A stretch of 64,000 nt of DNA from JAXGXJ01 sp963829545 (GCA_963829545.1 CAWHIX010000007.1:1-64000); one strand, 5' to 3'. Positions 1 through 8,435 are shown, counted from the first letter of the stretch. Made by a program: numbers and translations. The notes: a model not told the origin generated them from the sequence alone.

Positions 1-678
1 AGCCGTGAGGAGTCGGATGCCTTCGCTCTACAGAGCCAGGAAAGAGCGTTCGCGGCAATCGAGTCGGGCAAGTTCAAGGAAGAGATCGTTCCGGTGGAGA
101 TACCACAGCGCAAGGGTGCCCCCGTCGTCTTCGACACCGACGAGCACCCCCGGAGGACGAGCATGGAAGCGCTGGCCAAGCTGCCGGCGGTCTTCAAGGA
201 TGGTGGTCAGGTGACGGCGGGCAACGCGTCCGGCCGCAACGACGGCGCCGGCGCTTTTGTCGTCATCTCCGCGGATGAGGCCGCGCGGCGCGGCATCAAG
301 CCCATGGCCCGCATCGTCAGTCAGGCTGTGGTAGGGGTGTCACCGGAGATCATGGGCATGGGGCCGGCCCCCGCCTCTCGGAAGGCTCTGGAGCTGGCAG
401 GGCTGACCTTCGACGACATCGACGTCATAGAGCTCAACGAGGCCTTTGCGACCCAGGCCCTGGGTGTGATCAAGGAACTGGGTCTTCAGCACCGCATGGC
501 CGACATCAACCCAAACGGTGGGGCGGTGGCCCTCGGTCACCCTCTGGGAGATTCGGGCGCACGCATCCTGACCACGCTTCTCTACGAGATGAAGAGGCGC
601 GGCAGCCGCTACGGCCTGGCAACGGCCTGCATCGCCGGCGGACAGGGAATCGCCACCATCGTTGAGGGGATCTACTAG
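1..678 (+). CDS. Acetyl-CoA acetyltransferase (thiolase), 5' truncated by window edge
   Basis: This is the C-terminal part (225 residues) of a thiolase, which condenses or cleaves acyl-CoA with CoA. The reading frame is open at base 1, so the start and the nucleophilic Cys near residue 90 lie outside the window. Visible family motifs are NDGAGAF, GMGPAPA, NEAFA, GGAVALGHPLG with the active-site His (residue about 180 of the fragment) and the second catalytic Cys in CIAGGQG (about 210). It could be a biosynthetic acetoacetyl-CoA thiolase or a beta-oxidation enzyme; the fragment does not decide. A GC-rich hairpin follows the stop. Confidence 0.93.
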   Translation, partial: SREESDAFALQSQERAFAAIESGKFKEEIVPVEIPQRKGAPVVFDTDEHPRRTSMEALAKLPAVFKDGGQVTAGNASGRNDGAGAFVVISADEAARRGIKPMARIVSQAVVGVSPEIMGMGPAPASRKALELAGLTFDDIDVIELNEAFATQALGVIKELGLQHRMADINPNGGAVALGHPLGDSGARILTTLLYEMKRRGSRYGLATACIAGGQGIATIVEGIY

Positions 679-709
679 AGGTCTGATAGAGATGTAGCAG
701 GGAGAGATT

Positions 710-744
710 GGGGGGCCCGGCGCGCGTTGCGCGCCGGGCCCCCG
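710..744. terminator. GC-rich hairpin between convergent genes
   Basis: A near-perfect stem of about 14 bp (GGGGGCCCGGCGCGC with its complement, loop GTT) lies between the thiolase stop and the end of the oppositely oriented B3/4 gene. It has no clear U tract, but its position suits a bidirectional terminator. Confidence 0.6.
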
Positions 745-767
745 TCACGTGGCAGCCACACGCCGTC

Positions 768-1496
768 TCAGGGTGCCAGCGAGATACCGGGGTCGGTCTC
801 GGTGAGGAACTCGCGTCGGCAGCGTCCCCCGCAGAAACGTGCTACCAGTTCGCTCAGGTCTACACAAGCGCTCTCGATGTCGGCCCGCGGCACCGGGGGT
901 AGTCCGTCGACGTTGAACTCAACGGCCGTGGAGTCCGGCAGGGTCAGGGTGTGCTCGGCCTGCCGCCAGGTCCAGCGCCGGGTCAGTACCACGTCGCCCT
1001 CTGCCGAAGATCACCTCACCCGGCTGCGGATGCTCCAGCTCCGTCGAGCCGAGGGCGAGGAAGTCCTCGCGTCCCGTGGCGATGCGTACCTCGATGTCTT
1101 CTTGCAGCACGTCGATGGCGTGACTTCCGGCCGGTACCAGGTAGCGAAGGGAGATGACGTTGCCGATGTCGACGAGAGCGTTGATCGCCGGAAGTGCGTC
1201 GCCGCGCAACACTCTGCGGGCCATGGCCTCCACCGACGAGCGGTACTCGCTGGGCTTCGCCCCGAAGGCACGGTAGGCGTCACGCCAGGCCTTTATGCGC
1301 GGCTCCTCGGCCACCTGTTCGAGCGAGAGGCGACTGGCGCACTGACTCCCTCTGCCTCCCGTAGCAGGTCTACGAGCTGGGGTGGAGACGGCCCGTTCGT
1401 GACCTCGTGCACCACGACCACCCCGCGCAGGTAACCGGGGAAGCGGCTGAAAACCTCGTCCGAGACGCTGTATCGATAGGGAGGCACGGCAGCCAT
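768..1496 (-). CDS. B3/4 (tRNA-binding-like) domain protein, two frame breaks
   Basis: Three overlapping reading frames join into one product of about 242 residues resembling free-standing B3/4 proteins, named after a PheT beta-subunit domain. These may edit or bind aminoacyl-tRNA, but their role is poorly known. Recognisable blocks are PRIKAWRDAYRAFGAKPSEY, INALVDIGNVISLRYL, PGEVIF and LTRRWTWRQ. The start ATG is at 1496-1494. One base appears missing near 1330-1350 and one extra G/C lies at 1004-1005. With both corrected the frame is continuous and the net length is a multiple of three. It is divergent from the LarA-like gene. Confidence 0.72.
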
Positions 1497-1680
1497 TCTA
1501 GCCGACCTCTGGCCTGCGGGCATCGCGCCGCCGGGTCGCGCCGCATCCGGGCACACTGCCTCCGAGCCCCGCGCCCGTGAGCCGGACCTCGCTCTTTCTT
1601 GTGTCGCGGAACGCGCCTGGAGTATCCTGCGGAGGCCATTTCGGAGCGCGACGGCCAACCCACGTCTGGAGTCTGCTGGC

Positions 1681-2973
1681 ATGCAAATCGGAGTTCCCTG
1701 GAGCACAGGTATGACAACCGTGGAAGTGGCCGACGAACGAGTCGCCGGTGTGCTGGGCGCTCGTGCGGAGGCCACCGTGGACCGAGCACTTGTGCTGCGG
1801 GAGGCGCTTGCTCAGCCGGGCGCGAGTCTCGCCGAGTTCCTGGCCTTCGCCTCCTCTCCACTGCTGGTGGTGGTGAACGATGCCACCCGGCCGACGCCCT
1901 CCGCCGAGGTCCTCCGCGAGATCCGTGGCGGTCTCGAGACCTGGGAGGCCGTTCCCGGCAGGGAGCTATCCTTCGTCGTCGCCACCGGCACGCATCGGGC
2001 GGCCCTTCCCGAGGAAGTGTCCCGTATCTTCGGCGCCGACCTGGCGCGCGCCCATGCGGCCCGCATCTTCTCCCACGATGCCAGGGCCCAGGAGCAGATG
2101 GTCCTCCTGGGCCGCACGAGCCGCGGAACGGATGTGAAGGTGAACCGCCTGTTGGCCGAGGCCCGCAGTGTAGTCCTCGTCAATTCCGTGGAGCCGCACT
2201 ATTTCGCAGGCTATACGGGAGGGCGCAAGTCGCTCTTCCCCGGGCTGGCGGCTTACGAGACGGTGTGGGCGAACCACAGGCTGTCGATGGAGCCGGGCTC
2301 GGAAAGCCTCGTACTGAGCGGCAATCCCGTGCACGAGGATCTCGAGGATGCTCTCGCGTTCGGCATTGCCGGGAAGCGCGTGTTCTCCATCCAGTTGGTG
2401 CTCGACAAGGAGCACCAGATAGGTTTTGCGGCGGCTGGTCCGCTAGCCGACACCTTCTTGCAGGCCGTGCGCGTAGCCGACCGGCAGTTCGTGCTCGACC
2501 TCGAGGAGCGCTGTGAGGTGGTGGTGGCCGTCGCTCCCCATCCCATGGACTGCAACTTCTACCAGACCAACAAGGCCATCCAGAGCGGAGCGCTGGCCGT
2601 GAAGGACGGCGGCATCCTCATCGTGGTCTCGGAGTGTCCCTTCGGCCTGGGCGAGAACCAGACCCTCTTCGATATGTTGGCCGCCGCCGGTTCGCCGCAG
2701 GAGGCCATGGAACGGGCTGATCTGGAGGAGTACCGGCTTGGAGTGCAGCAGGCCACCCGCGTTGCCTCCATCCTGCAGAGGGCGGAGATCTGGACGGTGA
2801 CCGGTCTCGGTGACGAGGAAGTGAAGGCCATGTTCATGACTCCCTTTCCCGACCTGCAGACAGCTCTGGACGAGGCTCTCCGTCGCCAGGGACCCGGGGC
2901 GCGGGCGCTCTTTCTCACCGAGGCGAGTATCACCGTCCCGCGCGTGAGGGCGCGGGCTGAGGGCGAGACCTGA
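1681..2973 (+). CDS. LarA-like nickel-pincer racemase homologue (DUF2088 domain)
   Basis: 430 residues, the usual LarA length. LarA isomerises D/L-lactate using a nickel pincer nucleotide covalently attached to a lysine. The expected signature is present at nearly the published numbering: DATRP at 67-71, GTHR with His105 (LarA His108), EPHYFAGYTGGRK with His173 and Lys183 (LarA His174, Lys184) and NHR with His199 (LarA His200). The cofactor and catalytic residues therefore look intact. LarA homologues act on several 2-hydroxy acids, so the substrate is open, and no larB/C/E cofactor genes are visible. A weak promoter (TTGTGT, 18 bp, TATCCT, 1599-1628) precedes it. It is 3 bp upstream of the acetyltransferase gene, so probably co-transcribed. 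Confidence 0.85.
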   Translation: MQIGVPWSTGMTTVEVADERVAGVLGARAEATVDRALVLREALAQPGASLAEFLAFASSPLLVVVNDATRPTPSAEVLREIRGGLETWEAVPGRELSFVVATGTHRAALPEEVSRIFGADLARAHAARIFSHDARAQEQMVLLGRTSRGTDVKVNRLLAEARSVVLVNSVEPHYFAGYTGGRKSLFPGLAAYETVWANHRLSMEPGSESLVLSGNPVHEDLEDALAFGIAGKRVFSIQLVLDKEHQIGFAAAGPLADTFLQAVRVADRQFVLDLEERCEVVVAVAPHPMDCNFYQTNKAIQSGALAVKDGGILIVVSECPFGLGENQTLFDMLAAAGSPQEAMERADLEEYRLGVQQATRVASILQRAEIWTVTGLGDEEVKAMFMTPFPDLQTALDEALRRQGPGARALFLTEASITVPRVRARAEGET

Positions 2974-2976
2974 CCG

Positions 2977-4269
2977 ATGACGCTGCGCGACGAGCCCATC
3001 GAGATCAGGGCGATTGCGAAGGAGCAGTTCGACGCCGCCCTCTCCACGGCCTATCGCGCCTTCGGCACCCTCCCCGGGGAGGACGACCGGCGCTACTTCG
3101 GGGCGCGCTTCGATCTCTCGCGGGCCCTCGGGGCTTTCTGCGGGGATCGTCTGGTGGGCACCTCGACGGTCCTGACCCTGGAGTTGACGCTTCCGGGCGG
3201 CGCCGTCTGCCCCGCCGGTGGGCCGGCCTGGGTGACCACACTGCCCGGCTACGGCGGCAGGGGCATCGGCACGCGACTGGTGCTGGCCCAACAGGCGGCC
3301 ATGCGCGCGAGGGGAGAGGCCGTCTCCGTACTCACCGCCTCGGTTGGCGACCTGTACCGGCGCTTCGGGTACGGTCCCGCTACTGCTCTTTCCACCTTCG
3401 TGGTGGAGAGTGAACACGCGGCCTTCGTCACTGCTCGCCCGCGGACCCGGCTTGAGGAGCGGGTGCGCGTGCGGCCGATCGACGTGGACGAGGCCCGGGC
3501 CGTTCTGCCCGCCCTCTACGGCCGTCTGCGCCTGCGGGATGCGGGAGCGGTCAGCCGCTCGCGCGCCTGGTGGGACGATCACCTCGACGACGGGCCTCAC
3601 TTCTTTCAGACGCAGCCGGGCGCGGGGCCGCTCTTCCATGCCGTGGCGGAAGACGAGGAGGGCCTGCAGGGATATGTCAGCCACCGCTCCCTGGCCGAAC
3701 TCACCGACGGCCGGCGCGCCTGGACGGTGTGTGTGGAAGAACTGCTGGCCTCAACGACTGACGGTTATGCCGCGCTGTGGCGCCATTGTCTCGATCTGGG
3801 GCTTGTCACTCGGGTGAGCTGCCGGCGCGGGCGCACGGACGAGCCTCTCCGCTGGCTCCTGGCCGACACGCGGCGCTTTGTGACCGGTGGGGAGATCGAC
3901 CATCTCTGGCTTTGTCTGCTGGATGTCCCGGCCGCCCTGGCCGCTCGGGGCTACGCCGCCGCCGGCGAGTTGGTGCTGGGCGTACGTGACCCCGGTCTCC
4001 ACGACGGGTCGTACGCTGCCGCGCCTTGCCCCGTCTACCGTTTGGCTGTGGACCGTCCCGGTGCCGGCGGCGCGGGTTGTGCGCGCACAACGTCCCCAGC
4101 CGAACTCGAGGTCGACAGGGCCGACCTGGGCTCTGCCTATCTGGGAAACGTTTCTTTCTCGGTGTTGGCTGCCGCCGGTCTGGTTAGGGAGCTCGTTACG
4201 GGCGCATGCACGCGCGCCGATCGGCTCTTCCGAACTGCCCGTGCGCCCTACTGCACCACGCAGTTCTAG
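2977..4269 (+). CDS. Eis-like GNAT N-acetyltransferase
   Basis: 430 residues with Eis architecture: two fused GNAT folds followed by an SCP-like region. The acetyl-CoA pyrophosphate loop is GYGGRGIGTRL (91-101). FGYG follows, where Eis has its general-acid Tyr. The chain ends in a free Phe (CTTQF); the C-terminal carboxylate is catalytic in characterised Eis enzymes. These proteins acetylate amines on aminoglycosides, peptides or polyamines. The natural substrate here is unknown, and resistance should not be assumed. It starts 3 bp after the LarA-like stop. Confidence 0.85.
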   Translation: MTLRDEPIEIRAIAKEQFDAALSTAYRAFGTLPGEDDRRYFGARFDLSRALGAFCGDRLVGTSTVLTLELTLPGGAVCPAGGPAWVTTLPGYGGRGIGTRLVLAQQAAMRARGEAVSVLTASVGDLYRRFGYGPATALSTFVVESEHAAFVTARPRTRLEERVRVRPIDVDEARAVLPALYGRLRLRDAGAVSRSRAWWDDHLDDGPHFFQTQPGAGPLFHAVAEDEEGLQGYVSHRSLAELTDGRRAWTVCVEELLASTTDGYAALWRHCLDLGLVTRVSCRRGRTDEPLRWLLADTRRFVTGGEIDHLWLCLLDVPAALAARGYAAAGELVLGVRDPGLHDGSYAAAPCPVYRLAVDRPGAGGAGCARTTSPAELEVDRADLGSAYLGNVSFSVLAAAGLVRELVTGACTRADRLFRTARAPYCTTQF

Positions 4270-4320
4270 CCTCAGGCCGCGGTAATAGAATGGGGCGGGT
4301 CGCTGCCAGAGCTTGATGGG

Positions 4321-4491
4321 ACGAGCATCGGCCCGGCGATCTTCGAGGGCGGCTGGGCCCTCTCCCAACTGTGGTTGTTCCTGGTCGCGCCCATCGTCGG
4401 AGCGGCGGCCGGCGGACTCCTCTATCGATTCCTGCTGACCAAGACCGCGAGCGACCCGGAAGAGACCAAAGAATCCGCACCCGGGGTGTAA
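4321..4491 (+). pseudogene. Remnant of an aquaporin / MIP channel gene (C-terminal end only)
   Basis: A 56-codon open stretch ending in TAA resembles the last helix of AqpZ-type channels: TSIGPAIFEGGWAL, then QLWLFLVAPIVGAAAGGLLY and a charged tail. It corresponds to the region just after the second NPA motif. No start codon, NPA motif or earlier helices are found upstream, where the Eis-like gene ends at 4269. It is probably a deletion remnant, although an assembly join cannot be excluded. Confidence 0.7.
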
Positions 4492-4515
4492 CGCACCCTG
4501 AACCGTACTCCAGAG

Positions 4516-4584
4516 GGGGAAGCCATACCCTCTCCGAGGAGGCTTGCCAAAGGCGTGCCTCGGAGGAGAGGGTATGGCTTCCCC
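4516..4584. repeat. Long palindrome with nested hairpin (repeat copy A)
   Basis: A perfect 20-bp inverted repeat (4516-4535 and 4565-4584, arms beginning GGGGAAGCCATACCC) encloses a second hairpin with stem GAGGC/GCCTC around TTGCCAAAGGCG. The inner tip recurs at 54764-54791 with compensating stem changes. It lies after the aquaporin remnant and before the tRNA promoter, so it may also stop transcription, but there is no U tract. Confidence 0.8.
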
Positions 4585-4589
4585 GCGTA

Positions 4590-4618
4590 TTGAAATGACC
4601 TCCTGCTTTGGGTATCAT
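4590..4618 (+). promoter_or_regulatory. Sigma-70-type promoter of the tRNA-rpmG-secE-nusG-rplKA operon
   Basis: TTGAAA (4590-4595), a 17-bp spacer, then TATCAT (4613-4618). It lies 33 bp before tRNA-Tyr and directly after the large palindrome. Spacing is ideal and each hexamer is close to consensus. Confidence 0.7.
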
Positions 4619-4651
4619 CCGAGTTCGCCTCCGCGCGGGGTCTTCGCGTGT

Positions 4652-4735
<84 letters not shown>

Positions 4736-4791
4736 TAACGATCCGCCGGCGGCTGGTGATCGACCCGCGATCGATCGGGTCGGTCCGATGG

Positions 4792-4867
4792 GCCTCCATA
4801 GCTCAGTTGGCAGAGCACTTCCATGGTAAGGAAGGGGTCCTCGGTTCAAATCCGAGTGGGGGCTCCA
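4792..4867 (+). tRNA. tRNA-Thr (anticodon GGU), encoded CCA
   Basis: Full cloverleaf. The acceptor is GCCUCCA/UGGGGGC with discriminator U and encoded CCA. The anticodon stem-loop is CUUCC-AUGGUAA-GGAAG (anticodon GGU), and the T arm is CUCGG-UUCAAAU-CCGAG. Confidence 0.93.
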
Positions 4868-4873
4868 TCGCGG

Positions 4874-4949
4874 GGCGGCGTAGCTCAGTCGGTCAGAGCA
4901 GCGGAATCATAATCCGCGTGTCAGAGGTTCGAGTCCTCTCGCCGCTACC
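4874..4949 (+). tRNA. tRNA-Met (anticodon CAU), probably elongator
   Basis: Acceptor GGCGGCG/CGCCGCU, anticodon arm GCGGA-AUCAUAA-UCCGC with anticodon CAU, and T arm AGAGG-UUCGAGU-CCUCU. The body is typical of elongator Met. A lysidine-modified Ile tRNA is less likely because the anticodon arm is the standard Met one. The 3' end reads ACCT, so the full CCA is not encoded. Confidence 0.88.
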
Positions 4950-5001
4950 TCCGTATGTGGTAGCATGCACGAGCGTTCAATGACTAGGGAGCGGTGAAGT
5001 A

Positions 5002-5151
5002 ATGCGGGTACGGGTCACGATGGCTTGCCAGGAGTGCAAGCGCCGTAATTACACCAGCATGAAGAACAAGCGCAACGATCCCGAGCGGATCGAACTGCGC
5101 AAGTACTGCAAGTGGTGCGGCACGGCAACGGTCCATAAAGAGACGAAGTAG
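5002..5151 (+). CDS. rpmG: 50S ribosomal protein L33 (bL33), zinc-binding form
   Basis: 49 residues starting MRVRVTMACQECK. It has two Cys pairs, CQEC (9-12) and CKWC (37-40), which bind zinc in the C+ form of L33. It lies between tRNA-Met and tRNA-Trp just ahead of secE, a common order in Gram-positive bacteria. No Zn-free paralogue is seen in this window. Confidence 0.93.
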   Translation: MRVRVTMACQECKRRNYTSMKNKRNDPERIELRKYCKWCGTATVHKETK

Positions 5152-5179
5152 TCCAGCCAAGCGTACGCTGGGTAGGCGT

Positions 5180-5255
5180 AGGGCAGTAGCTCCAACGGTA
5201 GAGCGCCGGTCTCCAAAACCGGATGTTGGGGGTTCGAATCCCTCCTGCCCTGCCA
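5180..5255 (+). tRNA. tRNA-Trp (anticodon CCA), encoded CCA
   Basis: Acceptor AGGGCAG/CUGCCCU with discriminator G, anticodon stem CCGGU/ACCGG with loop CUCCAAA (anticodon CCA), and T arm with GUUCGAAUC. It is 29 bp from secE and probably on the same transcript. Confidence 0.94.
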
Positions 5256-5283
5256 ATTCTTTCCCGGGATCGAGATAGAGGCG

Positions 5284-5616
5284 ATGGCAAAGATCGTGAG
5301 TGACAAGTCAGCAGGTGGTACCGAGCCGAAGCAGGCCGGTGCCGTTAAGAGCGCCCTCTCGCGCTCGTCGTCGCGCGTCGCGGCTGCGAAGCCCACCTCG
5401 GCTCCGCGAGGCGCGGTGAGCACAAAGCCGCACGGACGTCTCCGCACCTTCCTCCGGGAGGTGCGCATCGAGATGAGCAAGGTCACGTGGCCGGCGCGCA
5501 AGGAACTCATCGCCTCCACCGGTGTCGTGATCGTGGCCGTCGTCATTGCGGCCGTGTACATCGGCGTGTTCGACTTCATCTGGAACGTAATAATGCGCGC
5601 AGTCGGTCTCGGCTGA
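5284..5616 (+). CDS. secE: Preprotein translocase subunit SecE
   Basis: 110 residues. SecE clamps SecY in the Sec translocon. The first 60 residues are an Ala/Ser/Lys-rich extension of low complexity. The conserved core is LREVRIEMSKVTWPARKEL, followed by a single membrane helix (about 82-105) and a short periplasmic end. It sits directly upstream of nusG, as in most bacteria. Confidence 0.95.
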   Translation: MAKIVSDKSAGGTEPKQAGAVKSALSRSSSRVAAAKPTSAPRGAVSTKPHGRLRTFLREVRIEMSKVTWPARKELIASTGVVIVAVVIAAVYIGVFDFIWNVIMRAVGLG

Positions 5617-5657
5617 GCGGCGTACCCGGATCCTAGGCTAACAGGAGTCATCCCTTC

Positions 5658-6182
5658 ATGGATTCGAAGTGGTACGTCATCAACACCTACTCCGGTCACG
5701 AGAACAAGGCCCGTGCCAATCTCGAGCACCGTATCCAGTCGATGAACCAGGCCGAGTATTTCGAGGAGATCGTCGTACCGACCGAGCAGGTGGTCGAGAC
5801 CAAGGGCGGCGAGAAAGTACAGGTCGAGAAGCGCATCTTCCCAGGGTACCTTCTCGTCAAGATGGTCCTCACCGACGACTCCTGGTCTCTGGTCAAGAAC
5901 ACCCCTGGAGTGACGGGCTTCGTGGGCTCGGAGAACAAACCGACCCCACTCATGGCCTCAGAGATCGATCGCATCCTCCACACCTCGACTGTGGAGAAGC
6001 CCAAGGCCAAAGCTGAGTTCTCTGTGGGAGAGCAGGTGCGTGTGGTCAGCGGACCGCTGACCGACTTCACCGGCGAGGTCTCCGAGGTCAACATCGAGCA
6101 GAGCAAGCTCAAGGTCATGGTTTCTATCTTCGGTAGGGACACACCCACCGAACTGGGGTTTGAGCAGGTCAAGAAGATCTAG
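5658..6182 (+). CDS. nusG: Transcription termination/antitermination factor NusG
   Basis: 174 residues. The N-terminal NGN domain (WYVINTYSGHENKARANL) binds the RNA polymerase clamp. The C-terminal KOW domain (VGEQVRVVSGPLTDFTGEV, about 122 onward) contacts Rho or ribosomal S10. The length matches the short E. coli type, without the long N-terminal extension of many actinobacterial NusG proteins. Confidence 0.96.
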   Translation: MDSKWYVINTYSGHENKARANLEHRIQSMNQAEYFEEIVVPTEQVVETKGGEKVQVEKRIFPGYLLVKMVLTDDSWSLVKNTPGVTGFVGSENKPTPLMASEIDRILHTSTVEKPKAKAEFSVGEQVRVVSGPLTDFTGEVSEVNIEQSKLKVMVSIFGRDTPTELGFEQVKKI

Positions 6183-6223
6183 GCGCTAGGGCCTGGGTCC
6201 TGTTATAGAGACGGAGAATCAAG

Positions 6224-6649
6224 GTGGCGAAGAAGGTACGGGCGATAGTGAAGCTGCAGATCGTGGGGGGCAAGGCAAGCCCGGCCCCTCCGGTCGGTCC
6301 CGCGCTGGGCCAGCACGGCGTGAACATCATGGAGTTCTGCAAGGCCTACAACGCGGCTACGCAGGACCGTATCGATCAAGTGGTCCCGGTCGAACTCACC
6401 GTCTTCGAGGACCGTTCCTTCACGTTCGTCCTCAAGACCGCCCCGGCGGCGGTGCTCATCCGCAATGCGGCCGGCATCGCCAAGGGTGCGGCCAACCCGC
6501 GCAAGGACAAAGTGGGCAAGATCACCCAGGATCAACTGCGGCAGATCGCCGAAGTGAAGATGCCCGACCTCAACGCTCTCGATGTCGAGGCGGCCATGCG
6601 CATCCTGGCCGGTACGGCGCGGAGCATGGGTGTCACGGTAGTCGACTGA
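6224..6649 (+). CDS. rplK: 50S ribosomal protein L11 (uL11)
   Basis: 141 residues from a GTG start, MAKKVRAIVKLQI. It has the proline-rich PAPPVGPALGQHGVNIMEFC segment and a C-terminal rRNA-binding domain (ARSMGVTV at the end). L11 forms the GTPase-associated centre with 23S rRNA and is needed for the stringent response. Confidence 0.96.
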   Translation: MAKKVRAIVKLQIVGGKASPAPPVGPALGQHGVNIMEFCKAYNAATQDRIDQVVPVELTVFEDRSFTFVLKTAPAAVLIRNAAGIAKGAANPRKDKVGKITQDQLRQIAEVKMPDLNALDVEAAMRILAGTARSMGVTVVD

Positions 6650-6755
6650 CCGGGTTTCCCGGATAAAGGAAAAGCGCTCGTCCGGCTCAGGTTGCCGGCG
6701 CGGGCCGGAAGGTGGGAGGGCCGAGGGCCCGTCGGACCACCAGGAGGTATGAGAA

Positions 6756-7469
6756 GTGAGCAGGGATTCCAAGCGCTTCAAGGAAGCGAAGCGCCTCGTC
6801 GAGCAGGGCAAGTTCTACACGCCCCTCGAAGCCGCCAAACTCCTGAAAGTCATGGAGACGGCCAACTTCGACGAGACCGTCGAAGTCCACATCAAGCTCG
6901 GCGTCAATCCCCGTCATGCCGATCAGCAGGTGCGCGGCACCGTCATGCTGCCCCACGGCACAGGCAAGACCATCCGCGTGGCCGTGTTCGCCAAGGGTGA
7001 AAAAGCCACTGAAGCCGAAGCCGCCGGCGCCGACCTGGTGGGAGCGGAAGACCTGGCCGCCGAGGTCGAGGGAGGCATGCTCGATTTCGACGCCGCCATA
7101 GCCACCCCGGACATGATGGGCGTGGTGGGCAAACTTGGTCGGGTCCTCGGTCCCCGCGGTCTTATGCCCAACCCCAAGGCCGGCACGGTCACGTTCGACG
7201 TGGGCAAGGCCGTCGCCGACATGAAAGCGGGCAAGGTGGAGTACCGCACCGACAAGTTCGGCGTCATCCACCTGATCGTGGGCAAGAAGTCATTCGCGGC
7301 CGAGAATCTGGTTGCCAACTACAGCGAGGTGTTGGGCGAGATCGTGCGCGCCAAGCCGGCTGCGGCCAAGGGCAAGTACCTGCGCAGCATCAGCATGACC
7401 AGCACCATGGGCCCCGGCATCCCGCTGGATACGTCGAAGACCAGGGCGCTGCTGGAGGACGAGGCCTAA
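6756..7469 (+). CDS. rplA: 50S ribosomal protein L1 (uL1)
   Basis: 237 residues from GTG, with SD AGGAGG just upstream. The conserved block GRVLGPRGLMPNPKAGTV is intact. L1 forms the mobile L1 stalk and in many bacteria represses its own operon by binding mRNA. A terminator follows, so unlike the usual rplKAJL order, rplJ is not directly downstream. Confidence 0.96.
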   Translation: MSRDSKRFKEAKRLVEQGKFYTPLEAAKLLKVMETANFDETVEVHIKLGVNPRHADQQVRGTVMLPHGTGKTIRVAVFAKGEKATEAEAAGADLVGAEDLAAEVEGGMLDFDAAIATPDMMGVVGKLGRVLGPRGLMPNPKAGTVTFDVGKAVADMKAGKVEYRTDKFGVIHLIVGKKSFAAENLVANYSEVLGEIVRAKPAAAKGKYLRSISMTSTMGPGIPLDTSKTRALLEDEA

Positions 7470-7542
7470 GAGGCCCGGAAGGCGCAAGAGGCCCTGGAGG
7501 CCAGCACGACCCGGTCGGAAGACCGGGCTAGAAGGACCGGCA

Positions 7543-7592
7543 GAGGCCGGGGCGGACGCCGAAGCGGTCCGCCCCGGCCTTTCTTCTTCTCT
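7543..7592 (+). terminator. Rho-independent terminator after rplA
   Basis: The stem AGGCCGGGGCGGAC/GTCCGCCCCGGCCT with loop around GCCGAAGCG is followed by TTCTTCTTCT. A smaller CCCGGTC/GACCGGG hairpin precedes it at about 7510-7528. Confidence 0.8.
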
Positions 7593-7720
7593 CCGGCACC
7601 TTGGCTGGTTACCGAGACACAGGCCGACTATTCTTAGCTGGTGCGGAGGCTGCTCGGGAGCAGTGAGCCACTGAATGAAGGTAGGAGAATGAACGGCGGA
7701 AGACGACTCGGCGGCTCATC

Positions 7721-8146
7721 ATGATGAAGGCTAACCGCTTGTGGATCGGCCTAGTGCTCGTTGTCGGCGTCCTCGTGACTGCGGCGCTGAGCAGCAGCGG
7801 GGGGAGCGAGTCGTCGTGGCAGGCCATCCAGGAAGAACTCGTGGTCGGCGACGTCCGGGCGGTCGAGTTGCGGGCGCCGGGACGCACGGAAATGGTCGAC
7901 TCCCCCGAGGAGATACTCGAATTTGTCGAAGCCTCCGTCTCCGGGGTCTTTGCCGAAGACAATCCCGATCACAACGGTCCAACGCCTCAGATCACGGTTC
8001 TCTTCCTACTCGAGGACGACGAATACCTGGCGATGGGCCAGTGGCCGGACGGCCGTTTCGAGATGCAGCGGGACGGGAGCCAGTTCCTGATCGAAGCCCC
8101 AGGGCTGGCCGCCCTCCTCGAGGAGCGCGGTATCGTCTACGATTGA
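7721..8146 (+). CDS. Membrane-anchored exported protein of unknown function
   Basis: 141 residues. The N-terminus is MMKANR followed by a hydrophobic helix (about 6-24) and a Ser/Gly stretch, so it is a signal peptide or anchor. The acidic remainder ends in ALLEERGIVYD. I do not recognise the family; a fold like small extracytoplasmic immunity or regulatory domains is possible. The RBS is poor. An 11-codon frame at 7689-7724 with a better SD (TAGGAG) overlaps the start as ATGA. It could be a coupled leader, or the true N-terminus if one base is missing. It separates rplKA from rplJL. Confidence 0.65.
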   Translation: MMKANRLWIGLVLVVGVLVTAALSSSGGSESSWQAIQEELVVGDVRAVELRAPGRTEMVDSPEEILEFVEASVSGVFAEDNPDHNGPTPQITVLFLLEDDEYLAMGQWPDGRFEMQRDGSQFLIEAPGLAALLEERGIVYD

Positions 8147-8214
8147 CCGGGGCTCCTACAAGGAAGGTGTCGCTCACCAGGGTGGTCCACCCCACACAAG
8201 CGGACACACAGAGT

Positions 8215-8302
8215 AGTGTCCCCGAGATGGGTGACTGGTCGCGTAGGCGGCCGCCATGTTCGCAGCGGCGCCGGTAGTGAGTGGTCACCCATCTCGGGCA
8301 CT
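8215..8302. repeat. Inverted repeat upstream of rplJ
   Basis: CCCGAGATGGGTGAC (8221-8235) is repeated in inverse at 8286-8300, and AGTG extends both outer ends. The arms are about 50 bp apart. It could be a small non-autonomous transposon relic or a large operator. The right arm overlaps the -35 region of the likely rplJ promoter. Confidence 0.7.
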
Positions 8303-8310
8303 GCTATACT
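8282..8310 (+). promoter_or_regulatory. Probable rplJL promoter
   Basis: TGGTCA (8282-8287), a 17-bp spacer, then TATACT (8305-8310), about 180 bp before rplJ. The long leader this gives is usual for L10 operons. Confidence 0.5.
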
Positions 8311-8435
8311 CCCCTCCGCATCCGCCAGAGACAGCTGGTGCCGCCCAGGCGGCAGAAGCGGTGAAGGTCTTTGGACCAACCCGCCAGCCGAGGTAGAGCG
8401 AGACAGACATTGCGGCTCGAAGGAGCCTCCTAGTC

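Noticed and set aside
2443..3684. Long minus-strand frame (413 codons) across the LarA-like and Eis-like genes
   Set aside because: It runs across two well-supported plus-strand genes and has shadow-type composition.
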